64,000 nucleotides of DNA, from the NCBI GenBank assembly GCA_041390905.1, contig JAWKPA010000014.1, forward strand, positions 558,001-622,000. The letters run 5' to 3'. The stretch is from JACKCD01 sp041390905 (GTDB taxonomy: Bacteria > Chloroflexota > Anaerolineae > Promineifilales > Promineifilaceae). Every line of letters starts with the position of its first letter. The first letter of the stretch is position 1. The position numbers and the translations under genes are program-made. Below are positions 33,800 through 43,261 of this stretch, piece by piece. Below the pieces are notes generated by a model. It had not been told where the DNA came from and ran no database searches. It saw only the letters and a program-made list of their open reading frames with translations.

Positions 33800-36220
33800 C
33801 CCCGTTTGCGACAGCGAACCCTTGGCTGGAATCTTGACCGTGCGGTACTCCTTGCCGTTCGCCACCGCAACCACCATTTGCACATCAATATCAGCCGGGA
33901 TCAAGTTGAAATCTTGCAGCGTCCAAATCGTCGTAATTCGGTCGCTGAGGTTCGGCCATTGATCTTTTGCCCACATATATCTGTTACGGCTGAATTGCCA
34001 AATTGACTCTGGCAAAAGTTGCGGCTCGAAGGCGCAAAACTCCTGCCAAATTTCATCATGGTCGGTTAGCGGGAACAAAATATCGAGCATCGCTTGCTGC
34101 ACCGTTGCCGCGTCCCGGCCGTGGGTCAAATCAACCCAGTTGAGATGGTAGTTATGGATAAAGGTGAAAATGCCAAAGTGCGAGTAGGTTTCAATACGAC
34201 GTGCAATTTCATCCATCTGTCCAAATGCTTGCTGATAGGTTGCCTCCAGCGCAAGGTTTGGCTCTTCAATCCGTTCATGATGGTCATCGTGATCATGATC
34301 TTGGAAAAGCGAAGGGTCAAGATTGTAGAGGTACGCTACGAGAGTGCGCAGGCGTGTTGGCCCGACGTTAAATTTTGCCAGCCGGCCGGAACTGATCAAA
34401 TGTTCCAGCGCATCAGCCACGCCCCGCTGCCGTGCCTGGTCGTGGGCGCGGGAAACCCCGGTAGCATAGGCAATGGTGCGCGTGCCGGGCGGCAGGGCGG
34501 GAACGGTTTCGGCATCTGCTTTTTGGCGCAGCCCGCCGTTGGCAACAAACAATTGGAAAAGGGTGATAAGGCCGCCAGCCAATAAAATGGCAAGTAGGGC
34601 ATCTGTTTTTTGTGTCACCAGCACCACCAGCATGATGTAGCTGGCGATCATGCCGCGCAGCCCGGCAAATTTGAGCGAGCGGGCTTCGGCGGAGCCGGGT
34701 TCAATGCCCCGTTCGCGCATGGCATCATCGCGCACAAAAAAGACGGTGGTGCTGGTGATGACAAAGGCACTGACAAAGCCAAAGGCATAATATGATTCCA
34801 CCACAACTACTTCACGGATGATGGGGATGAGAATGGCGGAAATGCCCCAAATGACCCCAATACCGATGCGGTCATCGGCGAAAAAACCTGGCAAGCGTCC
34901 AAGTCGGGCGGCGTTGGCGGCCACGGCTGCCCCGCCGACATAGCCACCTCCTTGCGCCAGCAGCAGGATGATGGCGAGCAAAATACCGGCGACAAGCAGG
35001 AATGTCTGGCCGCTGGTGCCAGCCATTGCCCGGTTAAGGGCTTGCCCAAGCGCAATCTCTTCGGCAATTGTTTCAATGTATTCCGCTTCGGAAAGCCCTT
35101 CCAGATCGTCGGCGACAACCACTTCTTCACCCAAAACTTCCTCGGTGGCGCGTTCTTCCTGTAGCCGTTCATAAAAAGCGCGGGCATCCTCGCGGATTTG
35201 GTCGGTGACAACCACATCGGCGGGGTCTACGCCATTGCCCAGGGTTTGGGCGGCAATGATTTCGTATTCGATGAGCAGGGTGCTGTACCCTTCGGTGGCG
35301 GGAATTTTCCACTGCTGGGCGGCGTAGAGCTGGATGACGCCGGTGCCGATGAGAAAAACGGCCGCTAATGTGAGCGCGGTGTTAATGACTTTCCATTTGG
35401 GGCGGGCGGCGTGTTTGCCGCTGGCGGGGATGACCTCATAGCCAGAGAAGCCGAGCATGGCACTGGACATGGAGCGGAAGAAAAGCTGAAAAAACATGAC
35501 GGTGCCGATGGCGGACACGTCTTGCTGGGCGCGGACGACGTGTTCGACCACGCCGCTGGTTTCGAGGCGGCTGACGATGCCGTTGGTGAGGAAGGCCCAG
35601 TGGGGGTTAGAAACGGCCGTTGTGCCAACCAGCCCCAATGCCCCAATGGTAAACAGGGTAAATGCCCCGCCGCCGATGAGAAAGAGGGGAACAGCCCGCT
35701 TGGGTCCCATTGCCACCAGCACGGCCATGATGAAAAAGGCGAACAGTTCGGCCAGCAAAATGCGATAGGGCGCCCATTCCGGCAAAATCAGCATCAGCAC
35801 GTCGGCGGCGGAGATGGAGCTGATGATGATGGTGAGAATGGCATCCAGAAAGAAAAGGCTGGTGCCGATCCACGACAGCCAGCGCATTTTGGGTGGGCCA
35901 ATGGCCTCGACCAGGGGACCACTGCCGCCAGCGTTGGGGCGCAAGTAGGCCCCGGCTTTGTAGGCAGGGACAATGCCCAGGAAGAGCAGCACCGAGAGGA
36001 CGATGAACGCTAGAATGGCGATGGTGTGGTGGCCTTCGGCACCGTGAATGGCGAGCAGGGTTTGGTAGGCGGCGACGCTAAAGGCATCGGCGGCGATTTC
36101 AAAGATAAGTGCCAGAACGCCAAGCCCGGTGCCGCCGAGTAGCAGCCCCTCGACCATTAAACGGGGTAGTAATTTTTTAGCTTTTTGATTGTCTTGGGGG
36201 TCAATATAGCTTTTGAGCAT
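33794..36220 (-). CDS. APC-superfamily amino acid permease with long cytoplasmic C-terminus
   Basis: About 808 residues from ATG 36220, which has AGGAGAAGGATC just upstream; the longer frame from 36259 would translate a palindrome. About 12-14 hydrophobic segments fill residues 20-590, starting with LMVEGLLLGGTGLGVLALIFE. An acidic insert of about 80 residues (GLSEAEYIETIAEEIALG) lies between two helices. The last 200 residues are soluble and His/Asp rich near DHDHDDHHERIEE. This resembles large APC permeases with cytoplasmic regulatory tails. The substrate is unknown. The C-terminal stop comes from a heptamer repeat. Confidence 0.85.
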   Translation of the reverse strand: MLKSYIDPQDNQKAKKLLPRLMVEGLLLGGTGLGVLALIFEIAADAFSVAAYQTLLAIHGAEGHHTIAILAFIVLSVLLFLGIVPAYKAGAYLRPNAGGSGPLVEAIGPPKMRWLSWIGTSLFFLDAILTIIISSISAADVLMLILPEWAPYRILLAELFAFFIMAVLVAMGPKRAVPLFLIGGGAFTLFTIGALGLVGTTAVSNPHWAFLTNGIVSRLETSGVVEHVVRAQQDVSAIGTVMFFQLFFRSMSSAMLGFSGYEVIPASGKHAARPKWKVINTALTLAAVFLIGTGVIQLYAAQQWKIPATEGYSTLLIEYEIIAAQTLGNGVDPADVVVTDQIREDARAFYERLQEERATEEVLGEEVVVADDLEGLSEAEYIETIAEEIALGQALNRAMAGTSGQTFLLVAGILLAIILLLAQGGGYVGGAAVAANAARLGRLPGFFADDRIGIGVIWGISAILIPIIREVVVVESYYAFGFVSAFVITSTTVFFVRDDAMRERGIEPGSAEARSLKFAGLRGMIASYIMLVVLVTQKTDALLAILLAGGLITLFQLFVANGGLRQKADAETVPALPPGTRTIAYATGVSRAHDQARQRGVADALEHLISSGRLAKFNVGPTRLRTLVAYLYNLDPSLFQDHDHDDHHERIEEPNLALEATYQQAFGQMDEIARRIETYSHFGIFTFIHNYHLNWVDLTHGRDAATVQQAMLDILFPLTDHDEIWQEFCAFEPQLLPESIWQFSRNRYMWAKDQWPNLSDRITTIWTLQDFNLIPADIDVQMVVAVANGKEYRTVKIPAKGSLSQTGD

Positions 36221-36386
36221 GATCCTTCTCCTGAACTTGAATAACGGCCGTTTTCGCAACCACCATCACCCAAGCCACCGTGGTATCTTGACAACTATCC
36301 TGCCACGAGGAACGTGCCGAGGGGAAGGTATCCCACTTTTCCCAGATTTTCAAGCAAACCCGCCGGTTTTTAGAATTGGTGGCAGA

Positions 36387-37790
36387 TTATTCACCTTTCG
36401 CCTGGGCATAGGCGGCGAGAGTGCGTTGGCGGGCGTGCTGGTGGTCAACAATGGGGCGGGGGTAGGTTTGGCCTGGCTGAACGCCACTGCTGCGCTGGAT
36501 GAGCGGAGGCATGGCCCACGGTTCGTGAATGTAGGCGTTTGGCACATTCGCCAATTCCGGCAGCCAGCGGCGGACATAGACGCCGTTGGGGTCAAACTTT
36601 TTGCCCTGCGAAACGGGGTTGAAGATGCGGAAGTAGGGCGCGGCATCGGTGCCGGTGCCGGCCGCCCACTGCCATCCCCCATTATTGGCCGCCGGGTCGC
36701 CGTCCACCAACTGCTGCATAAAATATTTTTCCCCCCAATGCCAGTCAACCAGCAAATCCTTGACCAAAAACGAGGCCACAATCATGCGGGCGCGGTTGTG
36801 CATCCAGCCGGTGGCGTTGAGCTGGCGCATGGCGGCATCCACAATCGGGTAGCCTGTTTCCCCGGCGCACCAGGCGGCAAAGTCGGCCGGGGCGTTGCGC
36901 CAGGCGATGGCATCCCACTGCGGGCGGAAGCTATCCCGGCTGACGTGGGGGAAGTGGTGGAGAATGTGGATGTAGAAGTCGCGCCAGATGAGTTCGTTAA
37001 GCCAGCTTTCGGCTCCGGCGCGGGTGGTAGGGCTGGTGGCAATGGATTCGAGGGCAGAAACGGCCGTTTCCCTGCCCGACACCATGCCAAAGCGCAAATA
37101 AGGCGACAGCCCCGATGTCCCTGCTTCTCCCATGAAGTCACGGCTATTCGCGTAGCCAGCTAGTCCGCCTTGCAAAAACCGCGCCAGCCGCCGCTGTGCC
37201 TCTGCCTCACCGGCCAAAAACGGCACAGAGGTGGGCAGAACAGGCGTGGCGGGAATGCTTTCTGTGGCAATGGTATCGGGTGTGGGAATGTGGCTGGGCG
37301 CGGGCAGCAGATCGCGCTGATGCGGCAGCGGCAATGCTTTCCAGGCGCGACTGAACGGGGTGAAGACGGTGTAGGGGGTGCCATCTTTTTTGAGGACGCT
37401 GCCGGGTGGGCGGATGGCGGGAGAACCAACGAGGTGCAGGGGGAGTTGGGTGGCTACACGGCCGTCTCTTGCCTTCGCATAACCAGAATAGTCAGCTCCT
37501 GCCACCACCATGACTGCCCCTGTTTCGGCTAACACCTGCGGCAGAACCGCTTCCGGCCGGCCGTGGCGCAGCAGCAACCTGCTGCCCCGCTGCCGCAAAT
37601 CATTGTCTAAGGCCCGCAGCCCGGCCAGCAAAAAAGCAAGCCGTTTGGAACCAACGTAGTCGGATTGCCACAAAACGGGGTCGAGGATGTAGAGGGGATA
37701 AACGGCCGTTGTTCCCTGCAACGCCGTCTGCAAAACCAAGTTGTCTTTCAGGCGCAAATCGCGCCGAATCCACCAGATAGTTGTTGTCAT
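36387..37790 (-). CDS. phr: Deoxyribodipyrimidine photolyase (class I, cryptochrome/photolyase family)
   Basis: About 467 residues from ATG 37790 (MTTTIWWIRRDLRLKDN); upstream codons in the same frame read two palindromes and are not favoured. The N-terminal antenna domain begins with WIRRDLRL. The FAD domain shows SWLNELIWRDFYIHILHHFP, FAAWCAGETGYPIVDAAMRQL, GWMHNRARMIVASFLVKDL and the GDPAANNGGWQWAAGTGTD segment that binds FAD. This is the CPD photolyase pattern. It repairs UV pyrimidine dimers with blue light. The gene is 167 bp upstream of the permease start, on the same strand. Confidence 0.95.
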   Translation of the reverse strand: MTTTIWWIRRDLRLKDNLVLQTALQGTTAVYPLYILDPVLWQSDYVGSKRLAFLLAGLRALDNDLRQRGSRLLLRHGRPEAVLPQVLAETGAVMVVAGADYSGYAKARDGRVATQLPLHLVGSPAIRPPGSVLKKDGTPYTVFTPFSRAWKALPLPHQRDLLPAPSHIPTPDTIATESIPATPVLPTSVPFLAGEAEAQRRLARFLQGGLAGYANSRDFMGEAGTSGLSPYLRFGMVSGRETAVSALESIATSPTTRAGAESWLNELIWRDFYIHILHHFPHVSRDSFRPQWDAIAWRNAPADFAAWCAGETGYPIVDAAMRQLNATGWMHNRARMIVASFLVKDLLVDWHWGEKYFMQQLVDGDPAANNGGWQWAAGTGTDAAPYFRIFNPVSQGKKFDPNGVYVRRWLPELANVPNAYIHEPWAMPPLIQRSSGVQPGQTYPRPIVDHQHARQRTLAAYAQAKGE

Positions 37791-38055
37791 GGGGCGTATT
37801 TTCTCTGGAAATGGGGGGAGTTCAAGCGGGAGGTGAAAAACGGCCGTTTTTTGGGGTAAAAACGGCCGTTTTCTCAAGCTAAATCACAAGCTGTTCAGTG
37901 CCTTCACGGTGAAATTCTTGTACGCTGAACAAGAAAATGAACGACAGATGCACACGGATAAATAGTGATTTTCTTATCTGTTTTCATTTGTGTTTATCTG
38001 TAGTTGATTCATCCTGTTGGTTGCGGCTTGTCCGCGTTAGGTACAAGGTCGCCGC
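37791..38055. other. Gap with tandem palindromes and ATCTGTGTTTATCTG-type repeat
   Basis: Two AACGGCCGTT copies lie at 37839 and 37861, 22 bp start to start, in the 5' region of the photolyase gene; flanking A and T runs make each a short hairpin. Further right, TCTTATCTG...TTTGTGTTTATCTGTAG (about 37975-38003) resembles the element near 41870. No gene is seen. Confidence 0.6.
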
Positions 38056-38577
38056 CTAATTCCCTCCGCCCATGTCCATTTCTCCACCTTCTTCCATGTT
38101 TTCACTGCCCATCTCCATGTTGGTGCTTGCGGCCGGCTCCACAACCGTTGCTTCCACTTCCATGGTGCCAGCATTAGCAAAGGTCAGAGATACGTTAACC
38201 TTCGTTCCCAATTCCAGCGGCGCGGCTTTTTGCAGACACATCACATGCAGCCCGCCGGGCTTCAATTCCACCGTTTCACCGGCCGGAATCGGAATTTGAC
38301 CGCCTTCCACGGGGCGCATCACCATCACACCTTCTTCCATAAACATGTTGTGGAGTTCAATAACGCCACAGCCATTCACCGCTGCACCCGTCAAGGCATC
38401 GTCGGTGTCGGAATGGTTGGTGATGACCATCCAGAAGGAGCCGGTTTCTGTCGGCAGAGTCATATTGGCGCGGACGTTCTCGACAGTAATACCACTAGCA
38501 TCAGACCCGGATGAAGAGCAAGCAGCCATGATGATGGCGAGGAACACAAGACAACCTGTTAAAAATAGACGTTTCAT
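38056..38577 (-). CDS. PCu(A)C-type copper chaperone lipoprotein
   Basis: 173 residues. A signal peptide ends in lipobox IIMAAC (Cys20). The copper site of the family is intact: a Met/His pair in ELHNMFMEEGVMVMRP and the later GGLHVMCLQ, matching the H(M)x10Mx21HxM motif. The C-terminal tail (MEMGSENMEEGGEMDMGGG) is Met-rich and may bind additional Cu(I). Such proteins deliver copper to the CuA or CuB site of terminal oxidases outside the membrane. It is 13 bp from a cytochrome c gene and close to a SCO gene, so the three form a copper/respiration operon. Confidence 0.92.
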   Translation of the reverse strand: MKRLFLTGCLVFLAIIMAACSSSGSDASGITVENVRANMTLPTETGSFWMVITNHSDTDDALTGAAVNGCGVIELHNMFMEEGVMVMRPVEGGQIPIPAGETVELKPGGLHVMCLQKAAPLELGTKVNVSLTFANAGTMEVEATVVEPAASTNMEMGSENMEEGGEMDMGGGN

Positions 38578-38590
38578 TACAAAATTCTCC

Positions 38591-39046
38591 TTATTTTTCT
38601 TCAGTCAGCGTCATCAGGTAGCTGACCAGATTGGTAATTTCTTCTGTTGTTAATTCTGTGCCATAGTTTAAGGGCATCACATCTTTTTCAAACCCCTCCA
38701 TGACATGCTGATTGGGTTCCATAATGGATAAGTAGATGTAATTGGCAGCAATAACACCAGGTATTCGATCTTTGGCCGTTTCGGCGATGTTGTGCAAAGA
38801 CGGCCCTACCAAAACCAGATCCGGCTTTAATGAATGGCAATTGACACACCCGGCGTTATTTGCCAAAGCAGGTTGGTTAAACAAAGCCTCACCCGCCTTT
38901 GGATCGCCCAGGGTATAGTCACACAGGGCATCAGGGCTAAACGGGTCGAGGTCGCGGGCATCCACTGCCGCAGGCTGGCCCGTGTGACATGAAACCATTA
39001 GCCAGCCAAGCAGGATGAGGGCGAAATACTTTATTTTCTCCTTCAT
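38591..39046 (-). CDS. Small c-type cytochrome lipoprotein
   Basis: 151 residues. The N-terminus has a signal peptide ending in a lipobox-like LMVSC (Cys20). A single haem-binding CVNCH lies near residue 75, with the preceding NNAG region typical of class I cytochromes. The distal Met is likely in KDVMPLNYGTELTTEEI, followed by a C-terminal helix (ITNLVSYLMTL). It would carry electrons at the outer face of the membrane. Its start overlaps the stop of the SCO gene by 4 bp, and the PCuAC gene follows directly. Confidence 0.92.
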   Translation of the reverse strand: MKEKIKYFALILLGWLMVSCHTGQPAAVDARDLDPFSPDALCDYTLGDPKAGEALFNQPALANNAGCVNCHSLKPDLVLVGPSLHNIAETAKDRIPGVIAANYIYLSIMEPNQHVMEGFEKDVMPLNYGTELTTEEITNLVSYLMTLTEEK

Positions 39047-39636
39047 GATTGATTTTTGATTAGATAGTTGAGGTCGTTGAGGATCAGATCGGCCGTTACC
39101 TCATAGGGGTAGGCAACAATGGCATTGGACGCCTGATCGAGCAAGTAGACCCGCGCTGTGTGGTCAACGAGATAGCCGGAATTTTCACTTCCTTCATGCT
39201 TGTGATAATAGAGGCCAAAAGGCTCACCTATTTCATCAATGGCTTCTTTGTTTCCCGACAGCCCGACAAAAGACTCGTCAAAGTAAGCCGTATATTCGGC
39301 CAGTCGCTCCGGGGTATCCCGTTCTGGATCAACGGTAATCATCACTACAGCGATTTCATCTGCGGCTTCGCCCAGGCCAGCTTTTACCCGTTTGAGCATG
39401 GACAGTGTGGTTGGGCAGACATCGGGGCAAAAGGTGTAGCCAAAGTAAACAAAGGTGTATTTGCCCTGAAAATCCCGCAAGCTGACAGCCCCGTTTGCCG
39501 ATTCCAGAACCGTGTCTGGTGCAGGGTGCGGGGCTGATAGCTGTGCCCCCGCAAATTCATGTGGCGGCTGGCAGCTCGCCAGCAAAAGCAGCAGCAGAAA
39601 TAAACAGACGTTCTTTATTTTTTCCATTTTGCGCAT
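39043..39636 (-). CDS. SCO1/SenC-family copper-metallochaperone lipoprotein
   Basis: Up to 197 residues; ATG 39627 (MEKIKNV) is an alternative start. A signal peptide with LLLLLLASC precedes a thioredoxin-like fold with the copper motif FGYTFCPDVCPTTL (CxxxC) and the distal His in LVDHTARVYL. VMITVDPERDTPERLAEY is also characteristic. SCO proteins assemble the CuA centre of cytochrome oxidase, and some act in nitrous oxide reductase systems. It is the first gene of the SCO - cytochrome c - PCuAC unit, with a 4-bp overlap to the second. Confidence 0.93.
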   Translation of the reverse strand: MRKMEKIKNVCLFLLLLLLASCQPPHEFAGAQLSAPHPAPDTVLESANGAVSLRDFQGKYTFVYFGYTFCPDVCPTTLSMLKRVKAGLGEAADEIAVVMITVDPERDTPERLAEYTAYFDESFVGLSGNKEAIDEIGEPFGLYYHKHEGSENSGYLVDHTARVYLLDQASNAIVAYPYEVTADLILNDLNYLIKNQS

Positions 39637-39841
39637 CTTGCAGTTTCACCAGGTTTACACAGGGACAATAAGGGCGTGTTTCATTTGGTTGACAACAGCC
39701 TGTATTGCATGGCACAAGGATCACAAATGACCTCATTGTGCCTGGTGTGCCTGTTGGTTAATAGCTGGGAAAAACGGCCGTTATTACAAAACCCACACAG
39801 AGCGGCCAGTTTTCCAGTTGTTCAGATTGAGTGGGGGCAAG

Positions 39842-40165
39842 TTATGCAAAACGTGGGGGAGGCGTGGCGGGCTTCGGGTTAAATTCCCTGGCAAAAAGCG
39901 TAGGGGAATGGGAAATAATCCAGCCAAACAACAGCAACGTAACCCACGGCATGGTTTGAGGATCTAAAACATTAACCGTGTTGTGGCTCAATTCCCCCGT
40001 CCACTTGTAAACGGTTGCCGTTGTATAAGGGCCAATGGTGACACTCACCGTTTCATAGCTGCGGCAATAGGCCCGCGTTGCGGTTGGCGTTACCAAGGCA
40101 ATGATCAGGAAGATAATGCCTAAGGTCATGAGCCGGTTTGCTAGAAGTGAGCGTACACCTTTCAC
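39842..40165 (-). CDS. Small membrane protein of unknown function
   Basis: 107 residues with two hydrophobic segments: LMTLGIIFLIIALVTPTAT near residues 12-30, which may act as a signal anchor, and PWVTLLLFGWIISHS near 72-87. The stretch between them is short and rich in Thr and Tyr. No family is recognised. The gene stands alone between the SCO and UbiD genes. The frame has plausible codon use, but I cannot exclude a chance frame. Confidence 0.5.
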   Translation of the reverse strand: MKGVRSLLANRLMTLGIIFLIIALVTPTATRAYCRSYETVSVTIGPYTTATVYKWTGELSHNTVNVLDPQTMPWVTLLLFGWIISHSPTLFAREFNPKPATPPPRFA

Positions 40166-40246
40166 ATGGGTAGTTTATCAATGGAGGGTAAAACCAGCAA
40201 TTTTGTATATACTGCGAATGGTCATAAACGGGCATTTTGTTGATCG

Positions 40247-40323
40247 GTTGCAAATGGCAAGTAACAGGTGGCAACTCTTGTGTGCCGATCAGACTTGCAA
40301 CTTGCCACTTGCTACCTGCAAAC
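40247..40323. repeat. TTGCAA/GGCAAGT inverted repeat upstream of ubiD-like gene
   Basis: TTGCAAATGGCAAGTAACAG...GGCAAC faces TTGCAACTTGCCACTTGCTACCTGCAA, forming an imperfect foldback of the same architecture as the heptamer hairpins elsewhere. It lies 50 bp before the UbiD start and may shape the leader of that mRNA. Confidence 0.75.
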
Positions 40324-40374
40324 AAGAAAATGTACCTTTATAGTATGGTTTCGAACTAACAAGGAGGAAAAGCG

Positions 40375-41691
40375 ATGCGAAAAATAATTGATGCACTATT
40401 GGCGGCGGGTGAGATGCGGGTGGTGGAGCGGGAGGTTGACCCGTGCTTTGAGCTGGCGGCGGTGGTGGCGCGGTCACAGCAGGAGAGTGACCGGCCGATT
40501 TTGTTTAAGCGGGTCAAGGGAAGCCGCTTTGGGGTGGTGTCCAATTTGTTTGGCAGCCGGCCGCGCCTGGGCAGCATGATTGGGTTGGAAAAAGGGGGGT
40601 CGTTTTACCGCCACTGGGAGCATTTGATGACGCAGCCGGGGCAGCCGCTGGTCACAGTGGATGAGTCGGCCCTGCCGGGCGGCCTGGAAGCGGTGGCGAT
40701 GAGCGAGCTGCCGCACATTCATTACCACGAGAAGGACGCGGGGGCGTATATCACGGCGGGGATTTTTTTGGCGAAGGATCCGGAAACGGCCGTTCCCAAC
40801 CTCTCCTTCCACCGCTGCCTCCACATTAGCGACGAGGAACTGCGGGTGCGGCTTGGCACCAGCCACGATTTGACCCGCTACCAGGCCAAGGCCGAGGCGA
40901 TGGACAAACCGCTGGAAGCCGCCATTTTGCTGGGGCCGCCGCCCGAATTTGCCCTGGCCGCCGCCGCCCCCATTCCGCCGCAGGAGAGCGAGCTGGACGT
41001 GGTGGCGCGGCTGTCGCGGGAGCCGGTGCCAATGCGTCGCTGCCGCACCATTGATTTGGAGGTGCCGCTGGAGACGGAGGTGGTGATTGAGGGGCGAATT
41101 TTGCCCCACGTGCGCCGGCCGGAAGCGCCGTTTGGCGAGTTTCTGGGCTATTATGTGCCGGAGACGAATAATCATGTGTTTGAAATAACGGCCGTTGTTG
41201 TCCGCCCCGATGCCTATTTCCACGGCCTCGTCTGTGGTTCGCCCGAAGACCACCGGCTGCTGGAAGTCGCTTTTGCCTCGCAAATTTTCCAGCACCTCAA
41301 CAAAACGTGTCGCGGCATCATTGACGTGGCCTGTGTGCCAAACGTGATGAACGTCGTCGTCAAAATCAACCAGCAGTATGAAGGCCATGCGCGGCAGGTG
41401 CTGCTGTCGGCCTTTGGCGTCAACCACGACTTTACCAAAAGCTGCATGGTGGTGGATGAGGACGTGGACATCAACGACCTCAATGACGTGTACTGGGCAT
41501 TTTTGACGCGGGGGCGGGTGGACAAGCGGGTGTTTACGCTGGATGTGCCGGGTTTTTACGGCGGGCGCAAGCCGGAGGATTGGGGGCGGATTGCCATTGA
41601 CGCCACGATGCCGCTGGAGCGCAAGCATTTGTTTGAGCGCAAGCGGATTCCAGGGCTGGAGGCCGTGGATTTAAAGGCGTATTTTGGCTGA
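40375..41691 (+). CDS. UbiD-family prenyl-FMN decarboxylase
   Basis: 438 residues from ATG 40375, which has AAGGAGG at ideal spacing. Typical UbiD features are present: VVSNLFGSRPRLG near the N-terminus, the long central beta domain, EAPFGEFLGYYVP carrying the catalytic Glu, and VVDEDVDINDLNDVYWAFLTR near the C-terminus. UbiD enzymes use prenylated FMN to decarboxylate aromatic or unsaturated acids reversibly. No UbiX flavin prenyltransferase is seen in the window, so the cofactor must come from elsewhere. The length is slightly below the usual 480-500 residues. The substrate is unknown; ubiquinone or menaquinone-type and phenolic acid roles are both possible. Confidence 0.9.
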   Translation: MRKIIDALLAAGEMRVVEREVDPCFELAAVVARSQQESDRPILFKRVKGSRFGVVSNLFGSRPRLGSMIGLEKGGSFYRHWEHLMTQPGQPLVTVDESALPGGLEAVAMSELPHIHYHEKDAGAYITAGIFLAKDPETAVPNLSFHRCLHISDEELRVRLGTSHDLTRYQAKAEAMDKPLEAAILLGPPPEFALAAAAPIPPQESELDVVARLSREPVPMRRCRTIDLEVPLETEVVIEGRILPHVRRPEAPFGEFLGYYVPETNNHVFEITAVVVRPDAYFHGLVCGSPEDHRLLEVAFASQIFQHLNKTCRGIIDVACVPNVMNVVVKINQQYEGHARQVLLSAFGVNHDFTKSCMVVDEDVDINDLNDVYWAFLTRGRVDKRVFTLDVPGFYGGRKPEDWGRIAIDATMPLERKHLFERKRIPGLEAVDLKAYFG

Positions 41692-42076
41692 TGTGGCAGG
41701 GATCTGCCACCCAACCCCGGGGTCTGTCAGGGAATTGCACGCAAAGGCGCAAAGAGAGGATCTAGCTCTTTTGCCAGACTTGGCTGGCAAAAGGGAGGGC
41801 AAGCCCATACAGGCTAAAGAGTTTAAAAACATAGATAGGAAGGAACACAGATTTTTAAATATCTCTTATCTGTGTTCTTTCCTATTTGTGTTAAAGAATT
41901 ATCGACAACTTTTTGTCGATATAGGCACTGTTTGGGCATTCACAAATTAAGCGGGTAAAAACAGAGACTGGGAGATTAAGAGACTGAGAGACTAACCACG
42001 GCTAATCTCTCAATCTCCCAGTCTCGCAATCTCAATTCCTGTTTGCCCGTTTATTTTGTTAACTGCCAATTAGTGC
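41692..42076. other. Intergenic repeats, no gene seen
   Basis: AGGAACACAGAT...ATCTGTGTTCTTTCC (about 41840-41885) forms a foldback. From 41963 to 42036 there is a GAGACTGGGAGATT / AATCTCCCAGTCTC heptamer-type hairpin. The convergent genes on either side probably terminate here. No coding frame of interest is seen. Confidence 0.7.
41963..42036. repeat. GAGACTG/AATCTC heptamer hairpin
   Basis: GAGACTGGGAGATTAAGAGA faces AATCTCTCAATCTCCCAGTCTC. It is a variant of the AGATTGG family with AGACTGG units. Confidence 0.82.
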
Positions 42077-43261
42077 CTACCGAACGGCCGTTTCCAGCAG
42101 CCCCTCCAGCCACACCCCCTCGGCAAACGCCTGTTCCTTCCAACCCGGCAGCAGGCGATCCAGCAGAACCGCCTGAGCCATGCCGGTGTAATAAAAACGG
42201 CCGTCGCCACCGTCAGCCATGCGGCCGATTTGGTCAATCTCCTGCTGCCAACGCTGGTCAAAGGTGGCGTAGCCGCTGAATTTGGCATCATCGCGCAGGG
42301 CAGGGACGGGGGTATAGCCGTCGGTTTGCGCCGCCTGCCGCCACATCTCCAGCTCGACGTAACGCGCCAGCCCTTCCAGCCACTCCCGCTGCTGCTCATA
42401 GGCGATTAGCTCAGGGGACAGATTGGCCTGCTGGCGACGCTGCTGCCGCTGCGCCAGAAATTGGCGGGCGAGGTTGGCGGTGTCGGCACCGGGCTGGAGG
42501 GCAGCGGCGAGCAGGTCAAGTTCGGTTTGCCAGTTGGCGATCAGGACATCGTTTTGCGGGTAAAGGGATTCTTGTTGGGAAACGGCCGTTTCCGCCGCCG
42601 CCACCTTCTCTGGAGCCAATTCCCCCTGGTAGGCATGAAACGCCTCGTGGGTAAGCAGGGCGATGTAGCCATCGCTGCCGCGAATGAAGAGGTTGGTGAC
42701 GAGGGGGTAGGGGAAAACGGCCGTTAAAAAGCCCGGCAGATCGCGGCGAAGCTGGTCGGTAAAGCTGATTTCCGTCCATGCCATCGTCTGCATACTGCTC
42801 ACCCAGCGGTTGCCCACGCGCACCACAAACGCCTGGGGGGTAGTGCCGTCGGCGGGAAGGGGCTGGGCGTAGTAGGGTTGGCCGTTGAAATTGTCGTTGG
42901 GGACGGGCTGCCACGCGCCGCCGTGGGGTTCGCCACGCGGCACCGTTTGCCAGCCGTCGGGCGGCGCGTCGGGGTAGCCTAGCAAAAAGGCGTGGGATTC
43001 GTTGTAGACGATGACGGGGGAGGGCGTATTGCTCCAGCCCGGCCACACGCCATCGCCCAACTGCTGCCGCAACTGCCAAAATTCCGCCAGCCGCGCCTTT
43101 TCCGCCGCGCCAAGCTGGTCGGGGGTGGCCGAGGCGGTGGGCAGGGTGCGGTTGTAGAGGGCTGAGGCGGTCAGCAGCAGTCCCAGCAGGAGCAAGAGGC
43201 CGAGCAGCAGGCGACCTATCCAGGGGCTAAGTTGGCGTAAGCGTTTCTTCTTCTCTTTCAT
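42077..43261 (-). CDS. Membrane-anchored HExxH metallopeptidase-like protein
   Basis: About 394 residues from ATG 43261 (MKEKKKRLRQLS); the frame extends upstream but there overlaps the preceding gene out of frame. A single membrane helix (RLLLGLLLLLGLLLTASALY) follows the basic start. Near residue 215 is ALLTHEAFHAYQGEL, an HExxH zinc motif, and about 100 residues later EWLEGLARYVELE offers a possible third Glu ligand. The bulk faces outside. No named peptidase family is obvious to me; gluzincin-like is the best description. The start overlaps the end of the HhH gene by 35 bp, so the two are likely co-translated. Confidence 0.78.
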   Translation of the reverse strand: MKEKKKRLRQLSPWIGRLLLGLLLLLGLLLTASALYNRTLPTASATPDQLGAAEKARLAEFWQLRQQLGDGVWPGWSNTPSPVIVYNESHAFLLGYPDAPPDGWQTVPRGEPHGGAWQPVPNDNFNGQPYYAQPLPADGTTPQAFVVRVGNRWVSSMQTMAWTEISFTDQLRRDLPGFLTAVFPYPLVTNLFIRGSDGYIALLTHEAFHAYQGELAPEKVAAAETAVSQQESLYPQNDVLIANWQTELDLLAAALQPGADTANLARQFLAQRQQRRQQANLSPELIAYEQQREWLEGLARYVELEMWRQAAQTDGYTPVPALRDDAKFSGYATFDQRWQQEIDQIGRMADGGDGRFYYTGMAQAVLLDRLLPGWKEQAFAEGVWLEGLLETAVR

